58,852 nt of DNA, from the NCBI RefSeq assembly GCF_001866005.1, contig NZ_MLQR01000017.1:101-58952 (forward strand). The letters are read 5' to 3'. Below the pieces are notes generated by a model. That model saw only the letters and a program-made list of their open reading frames with translations, was not told the DNA's origin and did no database searches. This DNA comes from Anaerobacillus alkalilacustris. Lineage in GTDB: Bacteria; Bacillota; Bacilli; Bacillales; Anaerobacillaceae. Of this stretch, positions 34,543 through 44,248 are shown piece by piece. The position numbers and the translations under genes were made by a program. Positions within the stretch are counted from its first letter, which is position 1. Each line of letters begins with the position of its first letter.

Positions 34543-35370
34543 TTGGAAATTAGACATTGTACACATCCAAAACATGCAAAACATTATACAACTGAAGAGC
34601 TTCGTGAGGAGTTTTTAATTGAGAAGTTATTTGTAACTGGTGAAATGAAAATGGTTTATACCCATGAAGATCGTACTGTTATCGGTGGAGTAGTGCCAAC
34701 CTCTGAAATTACACTTGAAGCACACCCTTCATGGAATACAAGCTTCTTTTTAGAGCGTCGTGAAATCGGAATTATTAATATCGGACCTCATGGTATCGTT
34801 AAAGTTGATGGTGAAGAGTTTACTGTTAATACAAAAGATTGTTTATATGTTGGTTTAGGTAAAAGAGAAGTAACATTCCATAGTGTAGATGAAAATAACC
34901 CAGCACGTTTTTATTTTGTATCTGCATTAGCTCATAAAGAGTATCCAACAAGAAAACTTCCTATTGAAGAAGCAACACCTGTTCATCTAGGTGATGACAG
35001 TCAATCAAACAAACGTACAATTTACAAATATTTACATGGTGGTGGGATTCAAACTTGTCAGTTGATGATGGGAATGACGATTTTAGCACCAAACAACATG
35101 TGGAATACAATGCCTGCACATGTTCATGATCGTCGTAATGAAGTGTATTTATATTTTGATTTAGATGAACAAAACCGTGTTATGCATTTTATGGGTGAGC
35201 CGAGTGAAACACGTCATATCGTTGTTGCTAACGAGCAAGCGATTATTTCACCGAGTTGGTCAATTCACTCGGGAGTTGGAACAGGAAACTATACATTTAT
35301 CTGGGCAATGGCTGGTGAAAACTACACGTTCACTGATATGGACTTTGTAGATATGAATGATCTTAAGTAG
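34543..35370 (+). CDS. kduI: 5-keto-4-deoxyuronate isomerase
   Basis: About 275 residues. I start at TTG 34543 (MEIRHCTHPKHAKHY, the normal KduI N-terminus) behind TAGGAGG; an in-frame ATG at 34522 adds an unlikely extension. The zinc-site segment PAHVHDRRNEVYLYF and KRTIYKYLHGGGIQTCQLMMGMT are diagnostic. The enzyme converts 5-keto-4-deoxyuronate (DKI), product of KdgF and GH105/lyase action, to 2,5-diketo-3-deoxygluconate. The next gene, kduD, completes the branch. Confidence 0.95.
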   Translation: MEIRHCTHPKHAKHYTTEELREEFLIEKLFVTGEMKMVYTHEDRTVIGGVVPTSEITLEAHPSWNTSFFLERREIGIINIGPHGIVKVDGEEFTVNTKDCLYVGLGKREVTFHSVDENNPARFYFVSALAHKEYPTRKLPIEEATPVHLGDDSQSNKRTIYKYLHGGGIQTCQLMMGMTILAPNNMWNTMPAHVHDRRNEVYLYFDLDEQNRVMHFMGEPSETRHIVVANEQAIISPSWSIHSGVGTGNYTFIWAMAGENYTFTDMDFVDMNDLK

Positions 35371-35452
35371 GTTAAAAGACTATTAACCTTATGAGTTTTA
35401 TCTAAAAATAGCATTAGAAAATATATTCGTATAACTACTAGGAGGAATAAAA

Positions 35453-36205
35453 ATGGCAAACGTATTTTCTTTAGAAGGTAAAACAGCATTAGTAACAGGT
35501 GCAGGACAAGGAATTGGTCAAGCAATGGCAGTTGCTTTTGCAGAGGCAGGAGCAGATCTTATTTTAGTTGGTCCGTCAGCAATGGAAGAAACAGAGCAAA
35601 AGATCGTTGAATTAGGTAAATCAGTTAAGTCATATGTTGTAGATTTATTAAAAGTGGAAGAAATTCCAGCAAGTATTAGTAAAATTGTTTCTGAAAATAC
35701 AATTGATATCGTGTTAAATAATGCAGGTATTATCCGTCGTGAACCAGCGGTTGATCATTCATTAGAGAACTGGCAATCAGTTGTTGATATCAACTTAAGT
35801 GCTGTATTTTTAGTATCTCAACAAGTGGCGAAACAAATGCTTGAGCGTGGTTCAGGAAAGATTATTAACATCGCTTCTCTTCTTGCCTTCCAAGGTGGTA
35901 TCACTGTTCCTGGATATGCGGCTAGTAAGCATGGTGTTGCTGGGATTACAAAAGCATTTGCCAATGAGTGGGCTAGTAAAGGAGTACAAATTAACGCAAT
36001 TGCTCCAGGTTATATTTCAACTGCAAACACAGCAGCGTTACGTGCAGATGAAGAGCGCAGTGCAGCTATTTTAGATCGTATTCCAGCAGGACGTTGGGGT
36101 CAACCAAGTGACTTAACAGGAGCTGCAATATTCTTAGCATCATCAGCTGCAGATTATGTAAATGGACACGTATTAGTTGTAGATGGCGGTTGGATGGCAA
36201 GATAA
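35453..36205 (+). CDS. kduD: 2-deoxy-D-gluconate 3-dehydrogenase / KDG-forming reductase
   Basis: 250-residue classical SDR. TGAGQGIG cofactor motif (about 16-23), NNAG, catalytic Ser in IASLLAF, YAASKHG (Tyr and Lys) and the C-terminal GHVLVVDGGW. It reduces 2,5-diketo-3-deoxygluconate to KDG. AGGAGG precedes the ATG by 8 bases; kduI lies 82 bases upstream. A terminator follows at 36272, so kdgK is transcribed separately. Confidence 0.93.
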   Translation: MANVFSLEGKTALVTGAGQGIGQAMAVAFAEAGADLILVGPSAMEETEQKIVELGKSVKSYVVDLLKVEEIPASISKIVSENTIDIVLNNAGIIRREPAVDHSLENWQSVVDINLSAVFLVSQQVAKQMLERGSGKIINIASLLAFQGGITVPGYAASKHGVAGITKAFANEWASKGVQINAIAPGYISTANTAALRADEERSAAILDRIPAGRWGQPSDLTGAAIFLASSAADYVNGHVLVVDGGWMAR

Positions 36206-36271
36206 ATAGAAAAGCGCAAACGCCTTGTTCACGAGCGAACGGCACTTGTGAAAGACAATAGAAAATGAGTA

Positions 36272-36320
36272 AAAGGGATCCAATCCTCGTCATACAAGAG
36301 AGAGGATCCCTCTTCTTTTA
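36272..36320 (+). terminator. Terminator after kduD
   Basis: AGGGATCC (36274-36281) pairs with GGATCCCT (36304-36311); TCTTCTTTTA follows. The stem is extended by nearby AAGAG and CTCTT. Confidence 0.75.
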
Positions 36321-36429
36321 TTAATACGTTACATTCTAACAAACACAGGATCAAAAAAAGGTGTCACCTTTGTCGTGTTTACTATTCACTAGATGTGGGA
36401 GATCGTTCTGAACAGTTTTAAAATTTAAA

Positions 36430-36459
36430 TTGATTTTTTGCCTTTGCTATTTTTATATG
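36430..36459 (+). promoter_or_regulatory. Possible kdgK promoter
   Basis: TTGATT (36430-36435) and TATATG (36454-36459), with an 18-base spacer (or TTATAT with 17). No ACAACGTTGT-type operator is seen here, unlike at uxaA. Confidence 0.35.
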
Positions 36460-36508
36460 TACGAGTACTCAAAGTATCTTAATTATGAAGCAATCGGAGG
36501 GATATTCG

Positions 36509-37462
36509 ATGGATGTTGTAACAATTGGAGAAACTATGGTTTTATTTACACCTGAAAGTTCACCGTTAATGAGATATGCTCATTCTTATTCACGTAAATT
36601 TGGAGGAGCAGAAACAAATGTAGCAATTGGTTTAACTAGACTAGGCCACCAATCTGGGTGGATAAGTAAAGTTGGTAATGATGAGTTTGGTAAAGCTATG
36701 GTTTCCTTTATTCGTGGTGAAGGTGTCGATGTTAGTCAAGTAACAACTGACGAAACTGCACCGACAGGCCTTTACTTTAAAGAAGTTAAAAGTGGTGATA
36801 ATGTACGTGTTCAGTATTACAGAAAAGGCTCTGCTGCTAGCACATTACAACCTACGGACTTAAATGAAGAGTATATTGCACATGCTAAATATCTTCATAT
36901 TACAGGTATTACTCCTGCTTTAAGTGATAGCTGTTATGAAACTATTTTGGAAGCGATTAATATTGCGAAAGGGAATGGTGTAAAGGTTATTTTTGACCCT
37001 AACTTAAGAAGGAAGCTTTGGTCAGAAGAAAAAGCACGTAGAGTTTTATTAGAAATTGCTGCTCTTGCAGATATTATTCTTCCAGGTGTAGATGAAGGGA
37101 ACTTCATGTTTGGCGAAAGTGATCCAGAAAAATTAGGTCAACTTTTTTTAGATCATGGAGCGAGTTTAGTGATATTAAAGGTGGGTGCTAAAGGAGCTTA
37201 CTACTTTACAACAGAAAATAGTCAGTTAGTGCCAGGCTACCCTGTAGAATCTGTTATTGATCCTGTTGGGGCAGGAGATGGTTTTGCAGCTGGAGTAATT
37301 TCGGGTTTATTAGATGGTTTAGAAATCGAAGAAGCAGTTGCACGAGGGAATGCGGTTGGTGCATTAGCTACTCAAATTCAAGGCGATTTCGAAGGCTTAC
37401 CAAACCGAGAAGAAATTGAACAGTTTACTAGTGAATCAGGATCTGAAGATATTAGTAGATAG
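36509..37462 (+). CDS. kdgK: 2-keto-3-deoxygluconate kinase
   Basis: About 317 residues of the PfkB/ribokinase family. The start ATG 36509 follows CGGAGGGATATTCG; the frame is open to 36485. Visible are VTIGETMVLFTP, FGGAETNVAIGLTRLG, the GAGDGFAAG catalytic Asp motif near 255 and the KDG kinase typical LILDPNL-equivalent (IFDPNLRRKLW). It phosphorylates KDG to KDPG. It is followed by its probable regulator gene at 40 bases. Confidence 0.93.
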   Translation: MDVVTIGETMVLFTPESSPLMRYAHSYSRKFGGAETNVAIGLTRLGHQSGWISKVGNDEFGKAMVSFIRGEGVDVSQVTTDETAPTGLYFKEVKSGDNVRVQYYRKGSAASTLQPTDLNEEYIAHAKYLHITGITPALSDSCYETILEAINIAKGNGVKVIFDPNLRRKLWSEEKARRVLLEIAALADIILPGVDEGNFMFGESDPEKLGQLFLDHGASLVILKVGAKGAYYFTTENSQLVPGYPVESVIDPVGAGDGFAAGVISGLLDGLEIEEAVARGNAVGALATQIQGDFEGLPNREEIEQFTSESGSEDISR

Positions 37463-37502
37463 ATTATGTAATTAGAAATGAGTGGTTTTGGGGGTAGCAG
37501 AA

Positions 37503-38492
37503 ATGAGTATTACTATCAAAGATATAGCTAATGCTGCTGGTGTAAGTGATTCGACAGTTTCCAAAGCATTAAGAGATAGCCCGTTAGTACAAGATAAGAC
37601 AAAGAGTAATATTTTGAAGATCGCTCATGAATTCGGATATCAACCAAATGTTGTTGCCAGAAGTTTAGTCTCAAAAAAAACGAATACAGTAGGTGTGGTT
37701 TGGCCTACAATCGAACGAGCGACCCCCTCTGCATTAATAACAATAATAACAGAAGAACTAGAAAAGCATTCCTATAGTACTTTGTTGGCCATTAATAAAG
37801 TTACTTCTTCAATAGAAACATTTAGTCAATTTCAAGTTGACGCAATTCTCATTTTTAATGATCAAAAAAATGAAATAAATCATCGAGCAGTTTTACGTTC
37901 TAATGTACCAACTCTGTGCTATGGTATAGCCAATCAATCACCCTATCCTACCGTCGACGTAAATAGAAGATTAGCTATTCAGATGGCGGTACAGCACTTA
38001 ATTAGTATTGGACATACAAATATTGCGTATATTGGTGACCTTTCTAAAAATGATCCCATGCAAGAAGAGAAAGTGATCGGTTTTATGCAAGAAATGAAGA
38101 AAAATGGTATTTTACGTTTTGAAAATATGGTTGAAACAAATGGTTTAGATCAATATGATGGTTATTTAGCTATGAAATCAGTTTTAAAGCAAGAAGTACT
38201 ACCTACTGCTATTATTAGCGGAAGTTATGATTTGACAAAAGGTATAATGAAAGCGATTTCGGAGACGAAATTAAGGGTTCCTAAGGACCTCTCTATTATT
38301 GGTTATGATATTGTTCCGAAGCGTGACTTACGAGATTTAGAAATATCCATTGTAGGTGTACCATTACCTAAAATTAAGGATAAAGTGGTTGAAACTTTGT
38401 TAAAAATAACTGGAAATCAAGTTATCGACTTAGCTATTAAACTTGAGCCTGAATTAAGAATTACGAATAGTTGTGCATCACCTAGGACATAA
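37503..38492 (+). CDS. kdgR: LacI-family regulator, hexuronate type (KdgR-like, first)
   Basis: About 329 residues from ATG 37503 (GGGGG upstream). The N-terminal HTH is ITIKDIANAAGVSDSTVSKALRDS, followed by the hinge helix PNVVARSLVSKK and a periplasmic-binding-type effector domain (about 60-329). It is co-transcribed with kdgK and stands directly upstream of uxaA, whose promoter carries two ACAACGTTGT palindromes. LacI proteins use such operators, so it is the prime candidate repressor. A closely related paralogue is encoded at 44249. Confidence 0.88.
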   Translation: MSITIKDIANAAGVSDSTVSKALRDSPLVQDKTKSNILKIAHEFGYQPNVVARSLVSKKTNTVGVVWPTIERATPSALITIITEELEKHSYSTLLAINKVTSSIETFSQFQVDAILIFNDQKNEINHRAVLRSNVPTLCYGIANQSPYPTVDVNRRLAIQMAVQHLISIGHTNIAYIGDLSKNDPMQEEKVIGFMQEMKKNGILRFENMVETNGLDQYDGYLAMKSVLKQEVLPTAIISGSYDLTKGIMKAISETKLRVPKDLSIIGYDIVPKRDLRDLEISIVGVPLPKIKDKVVETLLKITGNQVIDLAIKLEPELRITNSCASPRT

Positions 38493-38589
38493 CATATGGA
38501 ACTTAAAAATGTCATTAAAATAAAGTTACCAATAAATTTATAATCTAAAAAAATATATTATAAACTCTTAATTTATTAATGAAAAAGGA

Positions 38590-38639
38590 TTGACAACGTT
38601 GTTAAAGAGTTTTAGAATCGTAGGTAACAACGTTGTTAC
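38590..38639 (+). promoter_or_regulatory. uxaA promoter with two operators
   Basis: TTGACA (38590-38595), 17 bases, TAGAAT (38613-38618). Operator 1, TTGACAACGTTGTTAA (38590-38605), overlaps the -35. Operator 2, GTAACAACGTTGTTAC (38624-38639), is a perfect palindrome starting 5 bases after the -10. The centres are 34 bases apart, about three DNA turns. Two sites allow cooperative repression by a LacI-type dimer pair. Confidence 0.8.
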
Positions 38640-38738
38640 TAGTAGCGAAAATTATCTCTAACATCGAGATCAATATATATTATACGTAAATAAGTGGATT
38701 TTAGTGAAAATATTATTTAACTAAATAGGAGGCCCGGT

Positions 38739-40235
38739 ATGAAAGCAGATTATATTTTAGTTTATAAAAACGATAACGTAGTAGTTGCATTAAAGGATTT
38801 AACAGAAGGAGACGTAATTACTGTTGATGGTCAAGAGATTGTCTTAAGGTCAGATACACCATTCGGTCATAAAATTGCTATTAAAGCTATTGAAAAAGGA
38901 GACAATATCATTAAGTATGGTTATCCGATCGGACATGCGAGTGAAGGTATTGTTATAGGAGACTGGGTGCACACTCACAATACAAAAACAAACCTTTCAG
39001 GAACTTTAGAGTATTCATATGATCCAGTAGAACCTGCAAAGTTATCAGTGCCAACTAAAGAAAAAACATTTAACGGATATGTAAGGGATAATGGTGAAGT
39101 TGGGATTCGTAACGAGGTTTGGGTAATAAATACTGTTGGCTGTATTAATAAGACTGCTGAAATAATTACAAAAATGGCTAATGAGCAATTTAAAGATGCG
39201 GAAATAGATGCTGTATACCACTATCCACACTTATTCGGTTGCTCACAGTTAGGTGATGATCTTCTTAATACACAAAAGATCTTAAGTAACTTAGTACACC
39301 ATCCAAATGCTGGAGCCGTACTTGTTTTAGGCCTAGGGTGTGAAAATAACTATGTATCAGAATTCAAAAAAGTCATTGGTGACTATGACGAAAACCGAGT
39401 GAAATTTTTAGTTGTCCAAGAAGTTGGTGATGAAATCACTGAATCTATGGAATTAATGGAACAGTTAGTAGAATATGCTTCAAGATTCGAGAAACAGCCA
39501 GTCCCTGTTTCAAAATTAAAGGTAGGATTAAAGTGTGGAGGTTCAGACGCCTTTTCCGGAATTACAGCTAACCCGTTAGTAGGAGCATTTTCTGATATTC
39601 TTATCTCACACGGTGGAACAAGCGTTTTAACAGAAGTACCTGAAATGTTTGGAGCAGAAACAATTCTTATGGAACGTGCAAAAGATCAAGAAACATTTTC
39701 GAAAACTGTAGATTTAGTTAATGATTTTAAAGATTACTTCCTTAAACATGATCAAGTAGTTTATGAAAATCCATCACCAGGGAATAAAGCTGGGGGAATT
39801 ACTACTTTAGAAGAAAAATCATTAGGGTGTGTTCAAAAAGGAGGTTACTCTACAGTAGTTGATGTACTTGCATACGGTGACCGTTTAAAAGAGTCAGGGT
39901 TAAACTTACTTGAAGGACCAGGGAATGACCTTGTTGCTGTAACAGCATTAGCTGCAGCAGGTGCTCATATCGTACTATTTACGACAGGTCGCGGTACACC
40001 ATTTGGTGGCCCAGTACCGACAGTAAAGATTTCTACAAATACTCAACTTTATGATAAGAAGCGAAACTGGATTGACTTTAATGCAGGTGAACTATTAACA
40101 GGAAAAACAATGGATGTTCTTTCAAATGAATTGTTTGAGTATATTGTTGATTTAGCATCAAAAGAGGTTGTTACACACAATGAAAAACACGGTTTTAAAG
40201 AAATTTCAATTTTTAAAGATGGCGTTATCCTTTAA
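38739..40235 (+). CDS. uxaA: Altronate dehydratase
   Basis: 498 residues. N-terminal SAF-like domain with GDWVHTHNTKTNL (about 70-85), linker, and a C-terminal catalytic domain (GLKCGGSDAFSGITANP, FTTGRGTPFGGPVPTVKI). It dehydrates D-altronate to KDG. AGGAGG precedes the ATG. It heads the uxaA-uxaB-kdgA-uxaC operon behind a doubly operated promoter. Confidence 0.94.
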   Translation: MKADYILVYKNDNVVVALKDLTEGDVITVDGQEIVLRSDTPFGHKIAIKAIEKGDNIIKYGYPIGHASEGIVIGDWVHTHNTKTNLSGTLEYSYDPVEPAKLSVPTKEKTFNGYVRDNGEVGIRNEVWVINTVGCINKTAEIITKMANEQFKDAEIDAVYHYPHLFGCSQLGDDLLNTQKILSNLVHHPNAGAVLVLGLGCENNYVSEFKKVIGDYDENRVKFLVVQEVGDEITESMELMEQLVEYASRFEKQPVPVSKLKVGLKCGGSDAFSGITANPLVGAFSDILISHGGTSVLTEVPEMFGAETILMERAKDQETFSKTVDLVNDFKDYFLKHDQVVYENPSPGNKAGGITTLEEKSLGCVQKGGYSTVVDVLAYGDRLKESGLNLLEGPGNDLVAVTALAAAGAHIVLFTTGRGTPFGGPVPTVKISTNTQLYDKKRNWIDFNAGELLTGKTMDVLSNELFEYIVDLASKEVVTHNEKHGFKEISIFKDGVIL

Positions 40236-40296
40236 GAAACGTTACGAAAAACCAAATAGATGATTAACTAATTAAAAGTAGGGAGAGATAAACAAT

Positions 40297-41823
40297 ATGC
40301 TAAAGTTAAACAATCAATTAAATAAAGAGCTTCTTGGAGCACACGTTACATTTGAGACACAAGAAAATTTACCTGAAAAGGTTATTCAGTTTGGTGAAGG
40401 TAATTTCCTAAGAGCCTTCGTTAACTGGATGATCCATGAAATGAATAAACAAGGATTATTTAATGGAAAAGTAGCAGTAGTTCAACCTATTGAGCAAGGT
40501 TTAATCCCAATGATAAATGAGCAAGATGGACTTTACACAGTAGTAATGCGTGGAATTGAAAATGGTCAAACAGTTGAGAAAAATGAAGTTGTCTCTTGTA
40601 TTTCAAGAGGAATTAACCCGTATACAGATTGGAATGAGCTTTTAAAATTAGCTGCATCAAAGGACATTAAATTTGTAATTTCAAATACAACAGAAGCTGG
40701 AATTGCTTATTTAGAGGAAGAGTATGTGGAAGGAAAAACACCTACATCATTCCCAGCTAAATTAACTGCTTTATTATACCATCGTTTTACACACTTTAAT
40801 GCAAGTCCTGAATCAGGACTTGCGATGATACCTTGTGAGTTAATTGAAGAAAATGGTAAGAAGTTAAAAGAAATCGTTCTTAAATTAGCTGCTGAGTGGG
40901 AATTCCCATCTGAGTTCAGTGAGTGGGTAGAAAACCACAATCATTTCTGCAGTACGTTAGTAGATCGCATTGTAACTGGTTATCCAAGAGATGCAGTTGA
41001 GGAATTCCGTCAATTACTAGGTTATGAAGATAATTTAATTACTGTTGGAGAGCCATTCCATCTTTGGGCAATTGACGCGCCACAGGAGATAGCCGAGCAA
41101 ATTCCTTTCGATAAAGCTGGCTTAAATGTTAAATGGGGTGACATTACGCCATTTAGAAACGTAAAGGTTCGCTTGTTAAATGGTCCTCATACAATGATGT
41201 CTTCAGTTTGTTATTTAGCTGGAGCAGATACTGTACAACAAGTGATGGAAGACGAAACATTAAGCAAATTTATTAAAGAAGGAATGCTTAATGAAATATA
41301 TCCAACAGTTGACATTGCTGACGTTGAGAAGAAAAATTTTGTTGAATCAGTGACAGAGCGTTTCTTAAACCCTTATAACAAACATTACTTAAAAGATATT
41401 GCTTTAAGTAATGTTTATAAATTTAAATCTCGTTTAATTCCATCGTTATTAGACTATACCGCTCAAAAGAGTGCTCTACCACAAACAATTACATTTGCTT
41501 TAGCTGGACTTTTAGCATTCAATCGTCCTGTTAGAACTGAAGGAAATGATTTAGTTGGTAAGCGTGGCGATACTGAATATGCAATTCGTGATAATCAAGA
41601 AGCAATTAGAGCTTTAAATGAAGCTTGGTCTAAGTTTGATGGTTCAAGTGAAGCTGTTACAGCCCTAGTAAAGGAAGTGTTAGGAAACACGGAAGTTTGG
41701 GGTCAAGATTTAAACGAAGTACAAGATTTAACAGCTACAGTTTCTGCATATTTAAGTGATATTCTTGAACTTGGAATGAAAGCAAGTGTAGAAAAGCTTG
41801 TAAGTGAAGTATCAGCGGTTTAA
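40297..41823 (+). CDS. uxaB: Tagaturonate reductase (first copy)
   Basis: 508 residues, polyol-specific long-chain dehydrogenase family. KVIQFGEGNFLRAFVNWMI is the Rossmann start; NGPHTMMSSVCYLAG and RFLNPYNKHYLKDIALSNVYKFKSRLIPSL contain the catalytic Lys/Asn/His set of UxaB. It reduces D-tagaturonate to D-altronate with NADH. It lies 61 bases after uxaA in the operon. A clear paralogue occurs at 45806. Confidence 0.94.
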   Translation: MLKLNNQLNKELLGAHVTFETQENLPEKVIQFGEGNFLRAFVNWMIHEMNKQGLFNGKVAVVQPIEQGLIPMINEQDGLYTVVMRGIENGQTVEKNEVVSCISRGINPYTDWNELLKLAASKDIKFVISNTTEAGIAYLEEEYVEGKTPTSFPAKLTALLYHRFTHFNASPESGLAMIPCELIEENGKKLKEIVLKLAAEWEFPSEFSEWVENHNHFCSTLVDRIVTGYPRDAVEEFRQLLGYEDNLITVGEPFHLWAIDAPQEIAEQIPFDKAGLNVKWGDITPFRNVKVRLLNGPHTMMSSVCYLAGADTVQQVMEDETLSKFIKEGMLNEIYPTVDIADVEKKNFVESVTERFLNPYNKHYLKDIALSNVYKFKSRLIPSLLDYTAQKSALPQTITFALAGLLAFNRPVRTEGNDLVGKRGDTEYAIRDNQEAIRALNEAWSKFDGSSEAVTALVKEVLGNTEVWGQDLNEVQDLTATVSAYLSDILELGMKASVEKLVSEVSAV

Positions 41824-41900
41824 TTATAAATAATCTTGGGTGGAGATGATTTCTTCACCTAATACACAAAGAAAAAATATATAGTTTTATGGAGGTACGT

Positions 41901-42542
41901 ATGAATTTACTTAATCAAATTCAAGATAGTGGAATAGTTGCTGTTATTCGTGGAGCAAATAAGGATAACATTATTCCGATTGCAAAAGCTTTAAGTGCAG
42001 GTGGGGTAAAGGCATTAGAATTAACAGTTGAAACACCAAAGATTTTATCATTAGTAGAAATGGTTGCTGATGAATTAAAAGAAGAGGCAATTGTTGGAGT
42101 AGGGACTGTTCTTGATCCTGAAACTGCTAGAGCATCAATTATGGCAGGAGCAAAGTTTGTGTTTTCGCCAGTTGTAAATGTAGAAACGATTAAAATGACA
42201 AAAAGATATGGAGTATTAAGCGTTCCTGGAGCATTCACACCTACAGAAATTTTGACTGCATATGAAAATGGGGCAGATTTAATTAAAGTATTCCCAGCGA
42301 ATATAGTTGGACCTGGATATTTCAAAGACGTACATGGACCAATGCCACACATCCCGTTAATGCCAACAGGTGGTATTAATGTTTCAAATGTAGGATCCTA
42401 CATTAAGGCGGGTGCTATTGCTGCAGGTGTAGGAAGTACACTTGTCAACACAAAAGCAGTTATTGATGAAGCGTACCTAACAAATTTAACAGAAGTAGCA
42501 AGTCAGTTTGTTAGAGAAGTAAAGATAGCACGAGGAGAATAA
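41901..42542 (+). CDS. kdgA: KDPG aldolase (KHG/KDPG aldolase)
   Basis: 213 residues. Start ATG 41901 follows GGAGG; the frame is open to 41889. The motif ALELTVETPK holds the catalytic Glu and ADLIKVFPA the Schiff-base Lys; GVGTVLDPE and PTGGINVSNVGSYIKAGA are phosphate-binding. It cleaves KDPG to pyruvate and glyceraldehyde-3-phosphate, the end of both pectin branches. It lies between uxaB and uxaC. Confidence 0.94.
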   Translation: MNLLNQIQDSGIVAVIRGANKDNIIPIAKALSAGGVKALELTVETPKILSLVEMVADELKEEAIVGVGTVLDPETARASIMAGAKFVFSPVVNVETIKMTKRYGVLSVPGAFTPTEILTAYENGADLIKVFPANIVGPGYFKDVHGPMPHIPLMPTGGINVSNVGSYIKAGAIAAGVGSTLVNTKAVIDEAYLTNLTEVASQFVREVKIARGE

Positions 42543-42563
42543 ATTTAGGGAGGCCAATTTTTA

Positions 42564-43967
42564 ATGAAGCCATTTATAAATGAAGATTTTATTTTACCAA
42601 CAGAGGCATCAAGAATTTTATACCATGATTATGCGAAAGAAATGCCGATTTATGATTATCACTGTCATCTAAGCCCAAAAGAAATTGCAGAAAATAAATC
42701 GTTTAAAAATATTACAGAAATTTGGCTTTACGGTGACCACTATAAGTGGAGAGCAATGAGAAGTTTAGGTATTTCAGAAGAATTGATTTCTGGCAGCGGC
42801 TCTGATTATGATAAATTCCAACGGTGGGCAAAAGCGGTACCAAACACAATAGGTAATCCACTTTATCATTGGACACACTTAGAATTAAAGCGTTATTTTA
42901 ATACAGATCTTTTACTAAATGAAGATACTGCTGACGAACTTTGGAATCATACGAATGAGATGCTTCAATCTCCAGAATTCACAGCTCAAAAAATTATTGA
43001 GAAGTCAAACGTAAAAGTAATTTGTACAACAGATGATCCAATTGATAGCTTAGAATACCATAAAGCAATAAAAGAAGATGTTAACTTTAGTACGACAGTT
43101 ACGCCAACTTTCCGTCCAGATAAAGCTGTGGAAATTACTAGAACTGAGTTTAATTCCTATATTGAAAAGCTCTCTGAAGTAACTGAAATTGAAATTAACA
43201 AATACGAAGATTTATTAGCTGCTATTGACAATCGGGCTCATTACTTTCATGAATTAGGATGCAGAGTTTCTGATCACGGAATTCAAACATTACCTTTTGA
43301 GCCTTGTACATTAGAAGAAGCATCTAGAATTTTCTTGAAAGCAAGAGATGGTCAAACGATTTCTGAATTAGAGGAAATGAAATATAAAACTCATACACTA
43401 TTATTCTTAGGTAGATTATATAGTTCATTAGATTGGGCAATGCAATTACACATTGGTGCAATCCGTAATAATAATGAGCGAATGTTTGCTAAATTAGGTC
43501 CAGATACAGGGTTTGATTCAATTCATGATTTCTCATTAGCAAAACAATTAAATGGTTTCTTTAACGAATTAGATAAATCGGATGAACTTCCAAAAACAAT
43601 TATTTATACGTTAAATCCGGTTCACAATTATGTTATTGCAACTGCTTGTGGAAACTTCCAAAGTGGAGCAGGGAAAGGGAAAATTCAATTTGGATCTGGT
43701 TGGTGGTTCGTGGATCAAAAAGAAGGAATGTTACAACAAATGACAGACCTTTCTAGCCTTGGTTTATTAAGTACTTTTGTCGGAATGTTAACAGATTCAA
43801 GAAGCTTCCTTTCTTATACTCGACATGAATATTTCAGACGTGTACTATGTCAATTAGTAGGTGGTTGGGTTGAGAACGGTGAAGCCCCAGCTGACTATAA
43901 GCTGCTAGGATCAATGATTCAAGATATTAGCTATAATAATTCAAATAATTATTTTCAAATTAAATAA
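42564..43967 (+). CDS. uxaC: Uronate isomerase
   Basis: 467 residues, amidohydrolase-type TIM barrel. MPIYDYHCHLSPKEIAENK (metal-binding His pair), EIWLYGDHYKWRAMR, CTTDDPIDSLEYH and GSGWWFVDQKEGM are diagnostic. It interconverts D-galacturonate and D-tagaturonate, and D-glucuronate and D-fructuronate. GGGAGG precedes the ATG. It ends the operon with a long terminator overlapping its stop. Confidence 0.95.
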   Translation: MKPFINEDFILPTEASRILYHDYAKEMPIYDYHCHLSPKEIAENKSFKNITEIWLYGDHYKWRAMRSLGISEELISGSGSDYDKFQRWAKAVPNTIGNPLYHWTHLELKRYFNTDLLLNEDTADELWNHTNEMLQSPEFTAQKIIEKSNVKVICTTDDPIDSLEYHKAIKEDVNFSTTVTPTFRPDKAVEITRTEFNSYIEKLSEVTEIEINKYEDLLAAIDNRAHYFHELGCRVSDHGIQTLPFEPCTLEEASRIFLKARDGQTISELEEMKYKTHTLLFLGRLYSSLDWAMQLHIGAIRNNNERMFAKLGPDTGFDSIHDFSLAKQLNGFFNELDKSDELPKTIIYTLNPVHNYVIATACGNFQSGAGKGKIQFGSGWWFVDQKEGMLQQMTDLSSLGLLSTFVGMLTDSRSFLSYTRHEYFRRVLCQLVGGWVENGEAPADYKLLGSMIQDISYNNSNNYFQIK

Positions 43968-44008
43968 TGATAAAACAAAGGGCGCATTTGTGCCCTTTGT
44001 TTTATCAT
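43967..44008 (+). terminator. Terminator of the uxa operon
   Basis: ATGATAAAACAAAGGGC pairs in full with GCCCTTTGTTTTATCAT (17 perfect pairs, 8-base loop). It starts at the uxaC stop codon. Repeat family 1 begins on the next base (44009). Confidence 0.9.
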
Positions 44009-44160
44009 CAGAATTTATAAATTTCTAACTTGGAAACTGTCTAGCTCCAGGCGCCATCGGCTCAATCACTTCAGACCTTCTCTTTCGGTCAAAACCCCGA
44101 CCGCTACGAGCAGGTCTTCCAGTGTTTGTCGCCGATAGGCGGGCGCCTTGCGCTTTTCTT
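44009..44160 (+). repeat. Post-terminator repeat, full copy
   Basis: 152 bases. Left end CAGAATTTATAAATTTCTAA; outer stem CCAGGCGCCATCGGC with GCCGATAGGCGGGCGCC; middle AGACCT...AGGTCT; inner CGGTC...GACCG; right end TTGCGCTTTTCTT. The whole unit folds into one long nested hairpin. The copy at 56717-56868 is almost identical. Confidence 0.8.
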
Positions 44161-44248
44161 GTGTTTTACTATCATACTTGTGGAACCCCAAGAAACCGAA
44201 AGGGCCGTATAAAAGCGTCTATCATCCACAAAGTTGGGTCAGACACTT

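Larger units (their letters stand above)
36206..36508. other. Intergenic stretch between kduD and kdgK
   Basis: About 300 bases. It begins with a GC-richer segment (AAAAGCGCAAACGCC..GAGCGAACGGC, 36211-36242) that resembles degenerate palindromic repeats common in Bacilli. A strong terminator follows at 36272-36320. The end carries the kdgK promoter. Confidence 0.5.

Noticed and set aside
41921..42352. 143-residue minus-strand frame
   Set aside because: It is the complement of the kdgA aldolase gene, whose catalytic motifs are clear.
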